Assembly: GCA_032622095.1 (NCBI GenBank)
Contig: CP136065.1
Coordinates: 211,152,151 to 211,216,150 of the forward strand
DNA from: Siphonodentalium dalli
Taxonomy: Eukaryota; Mollusca; Scaphopoda; Gadilida; Siphonodentaliidae
Length of the DNA: 64,000 nucleotides
Direction of reading: 5' to 3'
Shown here in pieces: positions 57,421 through 60,315 of the stretch (the first letter of the stretch is position 1; each line of letters starts with the position of its first letter). Below the pieces are notes generated by a model, which was given only the letters and a program-made list of their open reading frames with translations, had not been told where the DNA came from and searched no databases. Both the position numbers and the translations under genes were made by a program.

Positions 57421-59580
57421 TCTTACAGATTCAAGAAACTGGTAAATTATATTATATATTTTTGGAAAAGCTTAGACAATACTAATTTTTAGCTGAGACA
57501 TTTCAAACATTCAAATCAGTGGCGTCCTTTTAATGATCAAATCCTAGACAAATGTACATCCATCTTATAAAATAAAAGCTCAAGAACCCTTCAATACCAG
57601 ATCTTTTTCAATATCTGACTACTTAAACAGTTGAGAATATTTGCTATTGGGTCACCCACCTCTCGATGAAGCTATTTATGGCCAAAATTTACCTGCCCTT
57701 GACCTTCTGTAAAGAATCGACTTGGTCAGTCATTTCGTTTATGGCATCCAGGTGTTTCTTACGAATCTGGGATATTTGTGCTTCATGGCTCAGTGTTCTC
57801 TCCTCAAGGTCACGACGCAGCTTAATAAGCTCTTGTTCGCGTTTTCTGTTGAGCTCAACCTGAAATTAAAATAAAATGAAGTTAGCGCCAAAAAACTAAA
57901 ATAGTCAGCAAACTATAGGAAGAAAAGAGACATATAGATCTGACAATATTCAAAGAACTGAACCCTGATTCGAACTGAAAACTGATCTGAACTGAACCCC
58001 TGATCCGAACTGAAAACTGATTCAAACTATTAAAACCTGAATTTTTATGTTAATAATACATAATAAATTTCGCGACATGAGTTCCATATTGTTCTAAGTG
58101 TATACATAAAGCACATACACTTAGAACATAGCAATCAGAGATATATCAAATTCGAAAAGAAAAGGATGATGATTTTCAGAAGATAACATGCATAATCGAG
58201 GTGACTAATCGGTGAACCAGACTTTCATTTTTAGAAAATGTAGGCGCGCATAGTCTCGCTCGCTGGATTTTGGCCAGGCGCGCGGTTTCTATCAAGCTAA
58301 AATAAACAGCGGAAATACATTCATAAATGCCGCGTAAATTGAATTAGTTTACTCACGATCGATGTCCAGTGAAACTCTTTGATGGTTTAACACTGCTTAA
58401 TCCACTATCCATAAGCACAAGTGAATGTTACACACTGTTTTTATATTGTACATGCTCCTATATTTATTGTAATTCATAATTATTAATAAGGAATCAATTT
58501 AATACTCCGATTCCTATATTTCCATGCTGACACAGACAGAATAAATATCAACATCTCCCGGCCACGTGGTCTCGCTTTGATTTTCCAGGAATTTATGTGA
58601 CGTCATAAGCCATACATAAAATGTATTTTTAGCTTCGAATCATTCACAGACAGATAGTGCATTCGACACGTCACACCGTGTGACCTCAAATAACTTAAAC
58701 TGCCAATCATCGTGGCACGAGGGACTCACCTTTTGATGTATGCCGACAAAGAATGTTGGTTTCGGAGAATTGCTGAATTCATTTGATATTTTGCTTTATA
58801 CTTGTGCGCACGTTTTAAATAATGGATGGTGTTGACGGAGAACCGGTTAAGGGCAAGGGACACCACACCCAACTCCAAACCTTTTTAAAATAGAATGTTG
58901 GTTCTTTAATCAGCTACAGGACTGAAAAAGACCCAAAGGGTCATGACATGGTTGTTTCTGTGTGGTGCAAAACGTGCGCGCAACACATTGACGAAATCAT
59001 CAAATCTAATAAACTCCGCGGCCAAGCAATTAAGGAGGCACAAAAATATGCAACATCGTCGAACTACGTGACGAAGCACAGTGTCAATAGACATTTAGTC
59101 TGGGTAGACACTGAAAATAGCGTTATCAGGTTCGCTCGCTGCATTTGGCCTAGGTGCGCAATCGATCGCTCGCTGGTTTTCAATTTTAGGCGCGCGATGG
59201 TGCGCAAGAGCGATCGCGCGCCTCAAAAATGAAAGTCTGGTGAACATCACCAACTTCAACTGGGGAACTTCAATCCGATCCTAGCTCTCCCAAAGCAGTC
59301 GAGGCCAAAGCAGAATGAGGTTCCCACAGGGCGAATTTAGTGATGCTAGCCAACCGTGCGGGATAGTGTCAGTAAATTCACCATCTGGGGACAAGATTCT
59401 GCAAATTACTCATCAACAATCATTCAGTTATAGGGTTAATAGGTGTAAGTTGCTCTGAACTAAGAGCAGAAAGCAGATGAGAATGTAGCTCACCTGAGCA
59501 GCAGTGGCGCCCCCTGCCTCATCGAGTCTCTCACTGAGCTCATCAAGCTCGCGAGCCAGTTCATTCCTCGATTTTTCCGA
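14733..59580 (-). CDS. Mhc: Muscle myosin heavy chain gene: S2, hinge, LMM rod and tailpiece (span; exons listed separately)
   Basis: This is the 3' half of the heavy chain that forms muscle thick filaments. Fifteen minus-strand blocks, each bounded by AG...GT and in matching phases, join into about 848 residues with no frame break and no gap against my recollection of vertebrate and fly muscle myosin rods. Landmarks in order: [10 protein letters not shown], the 26-residue hinge exon, [54 protein letters not shown] (assembly region) and [19 protein letters not shown]. The rod is alpha-helical coiled coil, rich in Glu, Lys and Arg. The head and proximal S2 lie beyond 64000. In scallop the same gene also makes catchin/myorod from an internal promoter; no candidate first exon for that is visible here. 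Introns are 0.7-11 kb and packed with MITEs. The symbol is generic. Confidence 0.93.
14957..15110 (-). mobile_element. LINE/SINE 3'-tail fragment with (AAT)n
   Basis: On the minus strand, ggcgctatacaaatgtaaat is followed by repeated aat, resembling L2/CR1-type 3' tails and the SINEs that use them. Length upstream uncertain. Confidence 0.4.
15282..15403. repeat. Inverted repeat, about 45-bp arms
   Basis: ctggtgacgtgaagtaattc (about 15291) is repeated inverted as gaattatttcacgtcaccag, ending near 15400. The arms extend to agagacagggac/gtccctgtctc. Small hairpin element. Confidence 0.75.
15516..15915. mobile_element. Family A TTAA element, copy A2
   Basis: TTAACCCTTCACCCAACA to gttgggtaaagggTTAA. 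It is in the reverse orientation to A1: the 'aaaccggccaaaaccggcc' arm is on the left. Both hairpin modules are intact (about 15666-15735 and 15819-15888). Confidence 0.9.
15916..17630. other. Mhc last intron, mostly unique AT-rich DNA
   Basis: No coding block. Two small duplications are present: 'ttacagccaatcagaaatagt' type at 16312-16378, and a 51-bp unit 'caacaagagggtttaatggg' at 17198-17300. Confidence 0.55.
17631..18133. mobile_element. Family C TTAA element, copy C1
   Basis: TTAACCCTTTCAGTGCCA...TGGCACTGAAAGAGTTAA. It contains a single hairpin module (17684-17752) identical in tip to family A. A second internal 'ttaactctttcagtgccag' at 17824 suggests an element within an element or a partial duplication. 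Confidence 0.75.
18184..18240. repeat. 9-bp microsatellite (agtagtaaa-type)
   Basis: About five copies of taaaagtag in tandem. Beside it, a 'ggcggcctga' motif recurs at 18262, 18312 and 18629. Confidence 0.85.
18344..18598. mobile_element. Family D hAT-like element, copy D3, intact
   Basis: CAAGCCTTG...CAAGGCTTG with a perfect 8-bp target duplication CGTAGCAT (18336-18343 and 18599-18606). Two long hairpins, 18376-18468 and 18476-18569. It has the clearest boundaries of its family. Confidence 0.93.
18607..19916. other. Mhc last intron, no feature recognised
   Basis: AT-rich, with only short ORFs and no copies of the named repeat families. Confidence 0.5.
19917..20334. mobile_element. Family B TTAA element, copy B6 with extra hairpins
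   Basis: TTAACCCTTTCATGACGGGA to ccagtcatgaaagggTTAA. The left module and its flank are duplicated internally (gctgcattaaagatcatgtg and gcagcattaaagatgatgtg), giving more than two hairpin units. Confidence 0.85.
21196..21351. mobile_element. Family E palindromic MITE, copy E2 (short loop)
   Basis: CAGTAATGCCC...GGGCAATACTG flanked by TA on each side. Arms meet at 'cggaaatatagccatatttccg', so the apical half of the palindrome is deleted. Confidence 0.9.
22021..22278. mobile_element. Family H TTAA element, copy H2
   Basis: aacccgttctatactaaata on the left and tttagtaaagaaaggattaa on the right. The internal 'aagttcaacaa/ttgttgaactt' inverted pair is conserved. Confidence 0.75.
22792..23961. 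repeat. Minisatellite, about 43-bp unit, about 27 copies
   Basis: Units read aagtctatctcgggtgcaga then tgacaagtgttcattgtaat with variants (tcgtcattgtaatttt; ctatctatcg adds 4 bp). Variant blocks recur in the same order at about 23130-23340 and 23440-23640, indicating higher-order duplication. It lies in the last Mhc intron. Not CRISPR: units are contiguous and have no spacers. Confidence 0.95.
23962..24740. other. Mhc last intron, no feature recognised
   Basis: AT-rich unique-looking DNA with one imperfect inverted pair (24500-24535 and 24590-24632, 'tatcttgacgacatctggga' type). Confidence 0.45.
24741..25226. mobile_element. Family H TTAA element, copy H3, interrupted by E3
   Basis: TTAACCTTTTCTTTACTAAA to tttagtaaagacagggTTAA. 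A family E palindrome sits at 24946-25190 in its right part. Confidence 0.75.
24946..25190. mobile_element. Family E palindromic MITE, copy E3
   Basis: cagtaatgctctaaataatc to gagcattactg, then TA. Its apex carries an extra duplicated segment (ggcttgttgccattcatcgg twice). Confidence 0.85.
25259..25659. mobile_element. Family D element, long form, copy D4
   Basis: caagtctgagtttagtgtgc on the left and gcacactgaactcagggttg on the right. Two degraded hairpins flank a middle that contains 'gggagacatagactcagatt', a segment also found in D6 and D8. Confidence 0.75.
25812..25826 (-). CDS. Mhc: Mhc alternative read-through C-terminus (VSSL stop)
   Basis: If the exon 14 donor is skipped, translation adds Val-Ser-Ser-Leu and terminates at TAG. 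This would give a shorter tailpiece, comparable in principle to the two C-terminal forms of fly Mhc (exon 18 versus exon 19). No canonical AATAAA was spotted immediately downstream on the minus strand. Confidence 0.45.
   Translation of the reverse strand, partial: VSSL
25827..25988 (-). CDS. Mhc: Mhc exon 14: end of rod and start of tailpiece, 54 residues
   Basis: Acceptor tgcttgtttgcag, start [20 protein letters not shown]. Then [20 protein letters not shown] and the non-helical [14 protein letters not shown]. The perfect donor GCT|gtaagt (phase 0) leads to the tail exon at 14855. If not used, the frame reads on VSSL and stops at TAG (25812-25814). A palindromic family E element lies 57 bp upstream of the acceptor. 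Confidence 0.94.
26045..26258. mobile_element. Family E palindromic MITE, copy E4
   Basis: CAGTAATGCCC...GGGCATTACTG flanked by TA. Lies 57 bp upstream of the exon 14 acceptor, so its fold could sit next to the branch-point region. Confidence 0.9.
26300..30850. other. Intron 13/14 block nearly free of MITEs
   Basis: No copy of families A-I was found over about 4.5 kb, although they average more than one per kb elsewhere. It holds a C18 tract (27743-27760), a (TA)n run (about 29430-29460) and a locally CpG-rich patch at 30225-30350. Reversed, that patch carries a small open frame ([20 protein letters not shown], then a short tail and stop) that I cannot assign. Confidence 0.5.
27743..27767. 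repeat. Poly-C tract
   Basis: Eighteen C, one T, then six C. A G21 tract lies at 49682-49702 and a G12 tract at 46700-46711. Lengths may be unreliable from sequencing. Confidence 0.9.
30860..31440. repeat. Degenerate retroelement-like 3' region
   Basis: 'ggccataactctgg', 'gggaggtaactctgg' and 'gggagataactctg' recur at roughly 170-220-bp spacing, followed by (aat)n near 31387 and an 'atacttccatg...catggaagtat' hairpin. The pattern resembles common molluscan repeats. No reverse transcriptase coding is present. Confidence 0.4.
31657..31857 (-). CDS. Mhc: Mhc exon 13: distal LMM with assembly region, 67 residues
   Basis: Acceptor atatggctttcag, donor GCT|gtaagt, phase 0. Encodes [20 protein letters not shown], then [16 protein letters not shown] and [11 protein letters not shown]. 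The EDRKN...KR segment corresponds to the 29-residue assembly-competence region of vertebrate myosin needed for filament formation. Confidence 0.95.
32329..32506. mobile_element. Family H fragment H4 beside the exon 12 donor
   Basis: ttgttgaacttattatctga through gaatggaaaaatccattagt. The right terminus is degraded and lies 13-14 bp from the Mhc exon 12 donor. Confidence 0.65.
32519..32758 (-). CDS. Mhc: Mhc exon 12: LMM rod, 80 residues
   Basis: Acceptor atacgtatttcag, donor AGG|gtatgg, phase 0. Encodes [20 protein letters not shown] through [17 protein letters not shown] and TKLELR. RLDEAE..ALKGGKK is diagnostic of the distal LMM. A family H fragment starts about 14 bp into the downstream intron. 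Confidence 0.95.
33014..33441. mobile_element. Family F foldback derivative, copy F3
   Basis: Flanked by TTAA (33014, 33438). Both halves carry the same end of family F in opposite directions (gaaactgataagttag ... ctaacttatcagtttc, and the 'catcgccgaaaat' block twice), so F3 is a head-to-head palindrome instead of a normal copy. Confidence 0.75.
33488..33619 (-). CDS. Mhc: Mhc exon 11: LMM rod, 44 residues
   Basis: Acceptor tttgtgtgttacag, donor CAG|gtgtgt, phase 0. Encodes [20 protein letters not shown] through [16 protein letters not shown], equivalent to the 'ER.RK.AE.E......' segment of other myosins. The donor lies about 45 bp from family F copy F3. Confidence 0.93.
33921..34079. mobile_element. 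Family E MITE, copy E5 (right arm truncated)
   Basis: CAGTAATGCCC at the left and GGGCATTACTG at the right with TA flanks. The right arm lacks the stretch from atttccgac to the ttaaggagtcg region. Confidence 0.85.
34735..35270. repeat. Degenerate 'ggaccataactc' repeat, interrupted by C2
   Basis: aatggtcataactcc, acccaaatttgaact and attagtccacttactaaatt recur in the 62700-63040 block. The family C element at 34943-35180 is inserted in it. Confidence 0.5.
34943..35180. mobile_element. Family C TTAA element, copy C2
   Basis: TTAACCCTTTGAGTGCCAGG...CCTGGCACTCAAAGGGTTAA, with one hairpin module (34993-35061) whose tip matches family A. Confidence 0.9.
35341..35739. mobile_element. Family A TTAA element, copy A3
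   Basis: TTAACCCTTTACCCAACA to gttgggtaaagggTTAA. Same orientation as A2, with both hairpin modules present. Confidence 0.92.
36112..36324. mobile_element. Family E palindromic MITE, copy E6
   Basis: aagtaataccctaaataatc to gggcattacttt. Starts about 18 bp beyond the Mhc exon 10 donor (minus strand). Arms near-perfect. Confidence 0.85.
36343..36471 (-). CDS. Mhc: Mhc exon 10: LMM rod, 43 residues
   Basis: Acceptor catgtgctgcag, donor CAG|gtgagc, phase 0 at both ends. Encodes [20 protein letters not shown] and [20 protein letters not shown] then LEQ. The interval from ELEI in exon 9 to ERR here matches vertebrate spacing exactly. A palindromic family E element begins about 18 bp past the donor. 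Confidence 0.93.
36785..36996. mobile_element. Family E palindromic MITE, copy E7
   Basis: CAGTAATGCCC...GAGCATTACTG with TA on both sides. The arms are almost identical over about 100 bp, suggesting recent insertion or arm homogenisation. A remnant of another copy (ggtcgattaattagagcata) lies at 37682-37702. Confidence 0.92.
37851..38043 (-). CDS. Mhc: Mhc exon 9: LMM rod, 64 residues
   Basis: Acceptor tttcacttcag; the first base completes Arg. Encodes [20 protein letters not shown] through [14 protein letters not shown] and YQQQAK, exit phase 0 at AAG|gtattt. [17 protein letters not shown] matches fly and scallop rods closely from memory. Confidence 0.94.
38380..38626. mobile_element. Family H TTAA element, copy H5
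   Basis: tcaaccctttctatactaaa to tttagtataggaaggattaa. Collinear with H1 and H2. Confidence 0.8.
39793..40033 (-). CDS. Mhc: Mhc exon 8: LMM rod, 80 residues
   Basis: Acceptor tttgcttacag; AG completes Glu. Encodes [20 protein letters not shown] through [15 protein letters not shown] and EKDEEFENT, exit phase 2 at CG|gtgagt. EI.D...QLGEGGK..HELEK is the invertebrate form of this block. Confidence 0.94.
40731..41096. mobile_element. hAT-like MITE with 8-bp target duplication
   Basis: Ends CAGGGGCGCCGGAAG and CTTCCGGCGCCCCTG are perfect inverted repeats. The flanks GACGAGGT (40723-40730, 41097-41104) are an exact 8-bp duplication. The interior is rich in 'tgcccttttt' and 'ccccccctgccctt'. A single copy lies in Mhc intron 7/8. 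Confidence 0.93.
41612..41828 (-). CDS. Mhc: Mhc exon 7: LMM rod, 72 residues plus one base
   Basis: Acceptor aatctctttcag, donor G|gtatgt (phase 1). Encodes [20 protein letters not shown] through [22 protein letters not shown] and RRENKNL are near-universal in muscle myosin LMM. Intron sequence on its 3' side recurs in the upstream intron (see findings). Confidence 0.94.
41851..42090. mobile_element. Family B TTAA element, copy B7
   Basis: TTAACACTTCCATGACTGGA to ctcccatcacgaaag. First module shortened, second intact. It begins 23 bp upstream of the Mhc exon 7 acceptor boundary. Confidence 0.8.
42410..42620. repeat. Duplicate of intron sequence from the other side of exon 7
   Basis: Contains 'gggttttgaactcttggaaa' plus gctgggtgaatttacaaat (also at 40279-40323), then 'gaggctctttgtatg' and 'ttattcctcta...gtaagttga' with ctttgaacat (also at 41542-41601). 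Confidence 0.7.
42750..43136. mobile_element. Family D element, long form, copy D5
   Basis: gtgtctgtcatttgcagaat to gacacactatttgcaggcttg-type end. First hairpin (42775-42868) good; the right hairpin has lost most of its left arm. Confidence 0.75.
43594..43683. mobile_element. Family H right end H7, abutting A4
   Basis: cacccctccaaatgaataac to tttgtatataaagggtTTAA. Its terminal TTAA is the same TTAA that begins A4. Confidence 0.7.
43680..44070. mobile_element. Family A TTAA element, copy A4
   Basis: TTAACCCTTTACCCAACA to gttgggtaaaggg followed by TTTAA. Same orientation as A1, with two intact hairpin modules. Its right end is 13 bp from the Mhc exon 6 donor. Confidence 0.92.
44084..44216 (-). 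CDS. Mhc: Mhc exon 6: LMM rod, 44 residues
   Basis: Acceptor tgctttctttcag; the first base completes Lys. Encodes [20 protein letters not shown] through [14 protein letters not shown], exit phase 0 at AGG|gtaggt. A family A element (43680-44070) ends only 13 bp into the downstream intron. Confidence 0.94.
44331..44792. mobile_element. Family D element, long form, copy D6
   Basis: caagcctgagtttagtgtgt to acactaaactcaggcttg. Flanks CTATATAA and CTATGTAA match at 7 of 8 bases, consistent with a hAT-type duplication. Hairpins at 44361-44455 and 44670-44762. Confidence 0.85.
44947..45143 (-). CDS. Mhc: Mhc exon 5: LMM rod, 65 residues plus split codon
   Basis: Acceptor actcattttcag, donor AA|gtaagt (phase 2). 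Encodes [20 protein letters not shown] then [20 protein letters not shown] and [27 protein letters not shown] is a hallmark of muscle myosin rods. Confidence 0.94.
45771..46075. mobile_element. Inverted-repeat MITE between exons 4 and 5
   Basis: An arm containing cttcgtaggtttgtcaagag and ttatctatcctgg (45790-45830) recurs inverted at 46028-46075 with a few differences. Superfamily unknown. Confidence 0.65.
46163..46226. repeat. 20-bp tandem repeat abutting the exon 4 donor
   Basis: 'accagtagccccgccttttc' is repeated three times, with a fourth related copy at 46107-46130. The array ends about 8 bp from the exon 4 donor (46234). Confidence 0.9.
46235..46480 (-). CDS. Mhc: Mhc exon 4: rod after hinge, 82 residues
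   Basis: Acceptor tttgacaaacag, donor AGG|gtaagt, phase 0 at both ends. Encodes [20 protein letters not shown] through [29 protein letters not shown] corresponds to the conserved NDL.SQ...LQTEN.. stretch at the start of LMM. A 20-bp tandem repeat abuts its donor on the intron side (46163-46226). Confidence 0.93.
46565..47725. other. Mhc intron 3/4, no feature recognised
   Basis: Contains a G12 tract (46700-46711) and short ORFs only. No family member was recognised. Confidence 0.45.
47727..48061 (+). mobile_element. Family F TTAA element, copy F4
   Basis: TTAA at both ends, agacatattatggacttgtt on the left and gtgtttcacatggc on the right. Opposite orientation to F1 and F2. Confidence 0.8.
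48418..48704. mobile_element. Family E MITE, copy E9, interrupted by C3
   Basis: CAGTAATGCCC...GGGCATTAATG flanked by TA. A family C element sits at 48448-48565 at the TTAA of the 'tccttaaccacag' motif. The left arm is shorter than the right. Confidence 0.9.
48448..48565. mobile_element. Family C minimal element C3, nested, with TTAA duplication
   Basis: CCCTTTGAGTGCCAGG...CCTGGCACTCAAAGGG between TTAA 48444-48447 and 48566-48569. Only 118 bp, without the hairpin module seen in C1 and C2. Removing the element and one TTAA restores the uninterrupted family E sequence. Confidence 0.93.
49045..49408. mobile_element. Family A TTAA element, copy A5 (left end deleted)
   Basis: TTAACCCTTT joins directly to atatatgcgagtcgaccata, so the left half of the first stem is missing. 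The right end ggtgggtaaagggTTAA is complete. Confidence 0.88.
49863..49941 (-). CDS. Mhc: Mhc exon 3b: alternative rod hinge, 79 nt
   Basis: Acceptor gttgatgatag, donor AAG|gtaaag. One base completes Ser (AGC), then 26 codons: [20 protein letters not shown] and AAEFAK. Length and both phases equal exon 3a, and a sparse pattern is shared (L1, E4, K9, E11, D14, acidic 13 and 20). If spliced after 3a the frame hits TGA within three codons, so inclusion of both would truncate the rod. Replacement of 3a is the only productive use. It is more hydrophobic than 3a (VLIGL), which may alter coiled-coil stability. Confidence 0.83.
50047..50298. mobile_element. Family I TTAA element, copy I1
   Basis: TTAA, then aggggtattgtaccctaaat on the left and tttagtgtacagtacacct on the right, then TTAA. 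Inverted 'ggccatttatgggacca' arms. Confidence 0.85.
50320..50556. mobile_element. Family B element, copy B8 (worn ends)
   Basis: ctttcatgaagttcataacg to ccagacatggaagggataaa, with modules near 50365-50430 and 50458-50508. Confidence 0.7.
50705..50973. mobile_element. Family B TTAA element, copy B9
   Basis: TTAACCCTTTCATGACAGGA to ccccatgtcatgaaag. Two modules; the right terminus is mutated. Confidence 0.8.
51641..52092. mobile_element. Family B element, copy B10, interrupted by E10
   Basis: gacgggagctgcactggtcc to ccagtcgtggaaggaTTAA. The second hairpin module is split at its TATATA by a family E insertion. Confidence 0.82.
51828..52024. mobile_element. Family E palindromic MITE, copy E10, nested with TA duplication
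   Basis: CAGTAATGCCC...GGGCATTATTG between TA 51826-51827 and 52025-52026. Removing it with one TA restores gcatatataagagaatgcat of family B, which proves the TA target duplication. Confidence 0.95.
52294..52372 (-). CDS. Mhc: Mhc exon 3a: rod hinge, 79 nt (alternative of a pair)
   Basis: Acceptor atttgcag, donor TCG|gtacaa. One base completes Arg, then 26 codons: [20 protein letters not shown] and HVKKHS. It fills the S2 hinge without gap against other muscle myosins. It enters in phase 2 and exits in phase 0, exactly as the 49863-49941 exon does. The fly Mhc exon 15a/15b pair also encodes 26 hinge residues. The donor is weaker than consensus (gtacaa), as expected for a regulated exon. Confidence 0.92.
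52645..53036. mobile_element. Family D element, long form, copy D7
   Basis: ccttgaaatagtgtctccga to cagacacactctttctaggc. Hairpins near 52671-52762 and 52915-53008. Confidence 0.78.
53335..53668. mobile_element. Family I TTAA element, copy I2
   Basis: TTAA, then aggggtactgtaaactaaat, and on the right tttagtgtacagaccact then TTAA. Longer than I1 because an internal inverted segment (atgcaacaaataactgaatt) is retained. Confidence 0.82.
53825..53966 (+). mobile_element. Family F element, copy F5 (internal deletion)
   Basis: TTAA-agacatattatggaattgtt joined to ttctccatttctatttgatc and ending catatcact-TTAA. Lacks the central 200 bp. Confidence 0.78.
54280..54718. mobile_element. Family D element, long form, copy D8
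   Basis: gctggaaatagagtgtctgt to gacacaataattccaggctt. Hairpins near 54310-54402 and 54598-54690. Confidence 0.78.
54743..55141. mobile_element. Family A TTAA element, copy A6
   Basis: TTAACCCTTTACCCAACA to gttgggtaaagggTTAA, with both modules intact. Same orientation as A1. Confidence 0.92.
55460..55717. mobile_element. Family B TTAA element, copy B11
   Basis: TTAACCCTTTCATGACTGGA to gcagttccgtcatgaag. Two modules, the second worn. Confidence 0.8.
55791..56149. mobile_element. Family B element, copy B12 with three modules
   Basis: ctaaccctttcatgatggga to ccagtcatggaaggaTTAA. The 'ggtcaaggtaaatattgtta' spacer and following module are duplicated. Directly followed by family H fragment H8. 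Confidence 0.8.
56150..56261. mobile_element. Family H right part, H8
   Basis: ttaactctcatctgcttata then ccctccaaatgtgtaatag, and tttagtaaagtaagagTTAA. It shares the TTAATTAA junction with B12. Confidence 0.65.
56265..57690. other. Mhc intron 2/3, mostly unassigned
   Basis: Contains an inverted repeat at 57089-57225 ('tctacaactcttccccagtt' with 'aactggggactcgttgtaga', 'ccagaatttacaaaacgag' with 'ctcattttgtaaattctg') and a (TA)n run at 57381-57418. No other structure seen. Confidence 0.6.
57693..57859 (-). CDS. Mhc: Mhc exon 2: S2 rod, 55 residues plus split codon
   Basis: Acceptor taatttcag, start [20 protein letters not shown]. Ends VDSLQKVKG with two bases (AG) left over before gtaaat, so it exits in phase 2. 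The next exon must supply one base: exon 3a gives AGA (Arg), exon 3b gives AGC (Ser). Contains the [12 protein letters not shown] block typical of muscle myosin S2. Confidence 0.93.
58218..59239 (+). mobile_element. 1.02-kb DNA transposon remnant with 6-bp duplication
   Basis: Ends CAGACTTTCATTTTTAG and CAAAAATGAAAGTCTG are inverted repeats, with GTGAAC directly before (58212-58217) and after (59240-59245). Subterminal regions are rich in 'ggcgcgcg'. It split a family D element (58185-58217 and 59240-59405). An ORF remnant lies inside (see 58891). Superfamily uncertain, since 6 bp is not the usual hAT length. Confidence 0.8.
58891..59150 (+). pseudogene. Zinc-finger-like ORF remnant in a transposon
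   Basis: An open frame without its own clear start reads [17 protein letters not shown], then [20 protein letters not shown] and [11 protein letters not shown]. The C-x2-C followed at a distance by H-x4-H resembles the BED/C2H2-type N-terminal fingers of hAT-related transposases and their domesticated relatives. No catalytic domain follows, because the element ends within 100 bp. Function and intactness are doubtful. Confidence 0.4.
59240..59405. mobile_element. Family D element, copy D9 (right part)
   Basis: gtgaacatcaccaacttcaa then cagaatgaggttcccacagg and its partner ending attctgcaaatta. Its left part is at 58185-58217 before the inserted element. Confidence 0.7.
59494..59580 (-). CDS. 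Mhc: Mhc exon 1 of window: S2 rod, 29 residues
   Basis: Acceptor tttatttcag and donor CAG|gtgagc, phase 0 at both ends. Encodes [20 protein letters not shown] then EAGGATAAQ, the conserved S2 segment ending in the DEAGGAT motif of muscle myosins. The upstream exon was not found between 59581 and 64000, so that intron exceeds 4.4 kb. By my recollection, the catchin-shared rod of scallop begins near this point. Confidence 0.93.
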
Positions 59581-59671
59581 CTGAAATAAAGACAAGTAAG
59601 AATATATTACACTTCAAACAGTTCAAATATTATACATAGGCCTGTATAAATACGCATCCATGAACACCATA

Positions 59672-59777
59672 CAGTAATGCCCTAAATAATCGACTCCTTA
59701 ACCATAGCAGAATTATGAGTAACTTTTCAGGATTTAGTCTGAAATATGGCTTGTTGCCATTCATCGGAAAGCTCTCG
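59672..59777. mobile_element. Family E MITE, left arm only (E11)
   Basis: TA then CAGTAATGCCC through catcggaaagctctcg. The right arm is missing, so this copy cannot fold. Confidence 0.85.
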
Positions 59778-59779
59778 AG

Positions 59780-60300
59780 AAAATATATATAGTACATCCC
59801 CCTTTCAGATGTTTATTTCATATGGATGTATAAAGGGACATAGGATTCTCGCACATTTTGATTTTCCTGCAGTTTGACAAAGAGATAAAATGCATGCATT
59901 CTATTTAGCTGACTGAGCAAATTGATTGGGATCACATTCACCCTGGATATGAGGAATGCACTAGCCTCAAGAGTCTCATGCACATTCCAGGAGAGTGATT
60001 CATTTGTAAGATCCACAGTCTGTTTTATGAGAGAAGCAAGCCATTGCAAATGGTTTATCAGCAATAAAATAGTAATCAGACATGTCTGTAGACCATCCAT
60101 AGTACACGCTTTATTCTCCCATCTTTCTCATATGATAACAGCCACCATTGTCAGTGTTTACTGTCCATCTGCAATATCAATCTACCATGGTTAAGATTTA
60201 TTGCCAACAATTCATATAGTATACGGTTCAACAAAAGGACGCTCGTCCACAGTGACCCCCGAAAGGAATGGGTGGGGGCTTTTTAGAAATAAATCAACAA
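59780..60300. other. Intron upstream of exon 1, no feature recognised
   Basis: Only short ORFs in several frames. None ends in a donor that would add a plausible leader to the rod at 59580. Confidence 0.45.
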
Positions 60301-60315
60301 GGACCATAACCCCGG

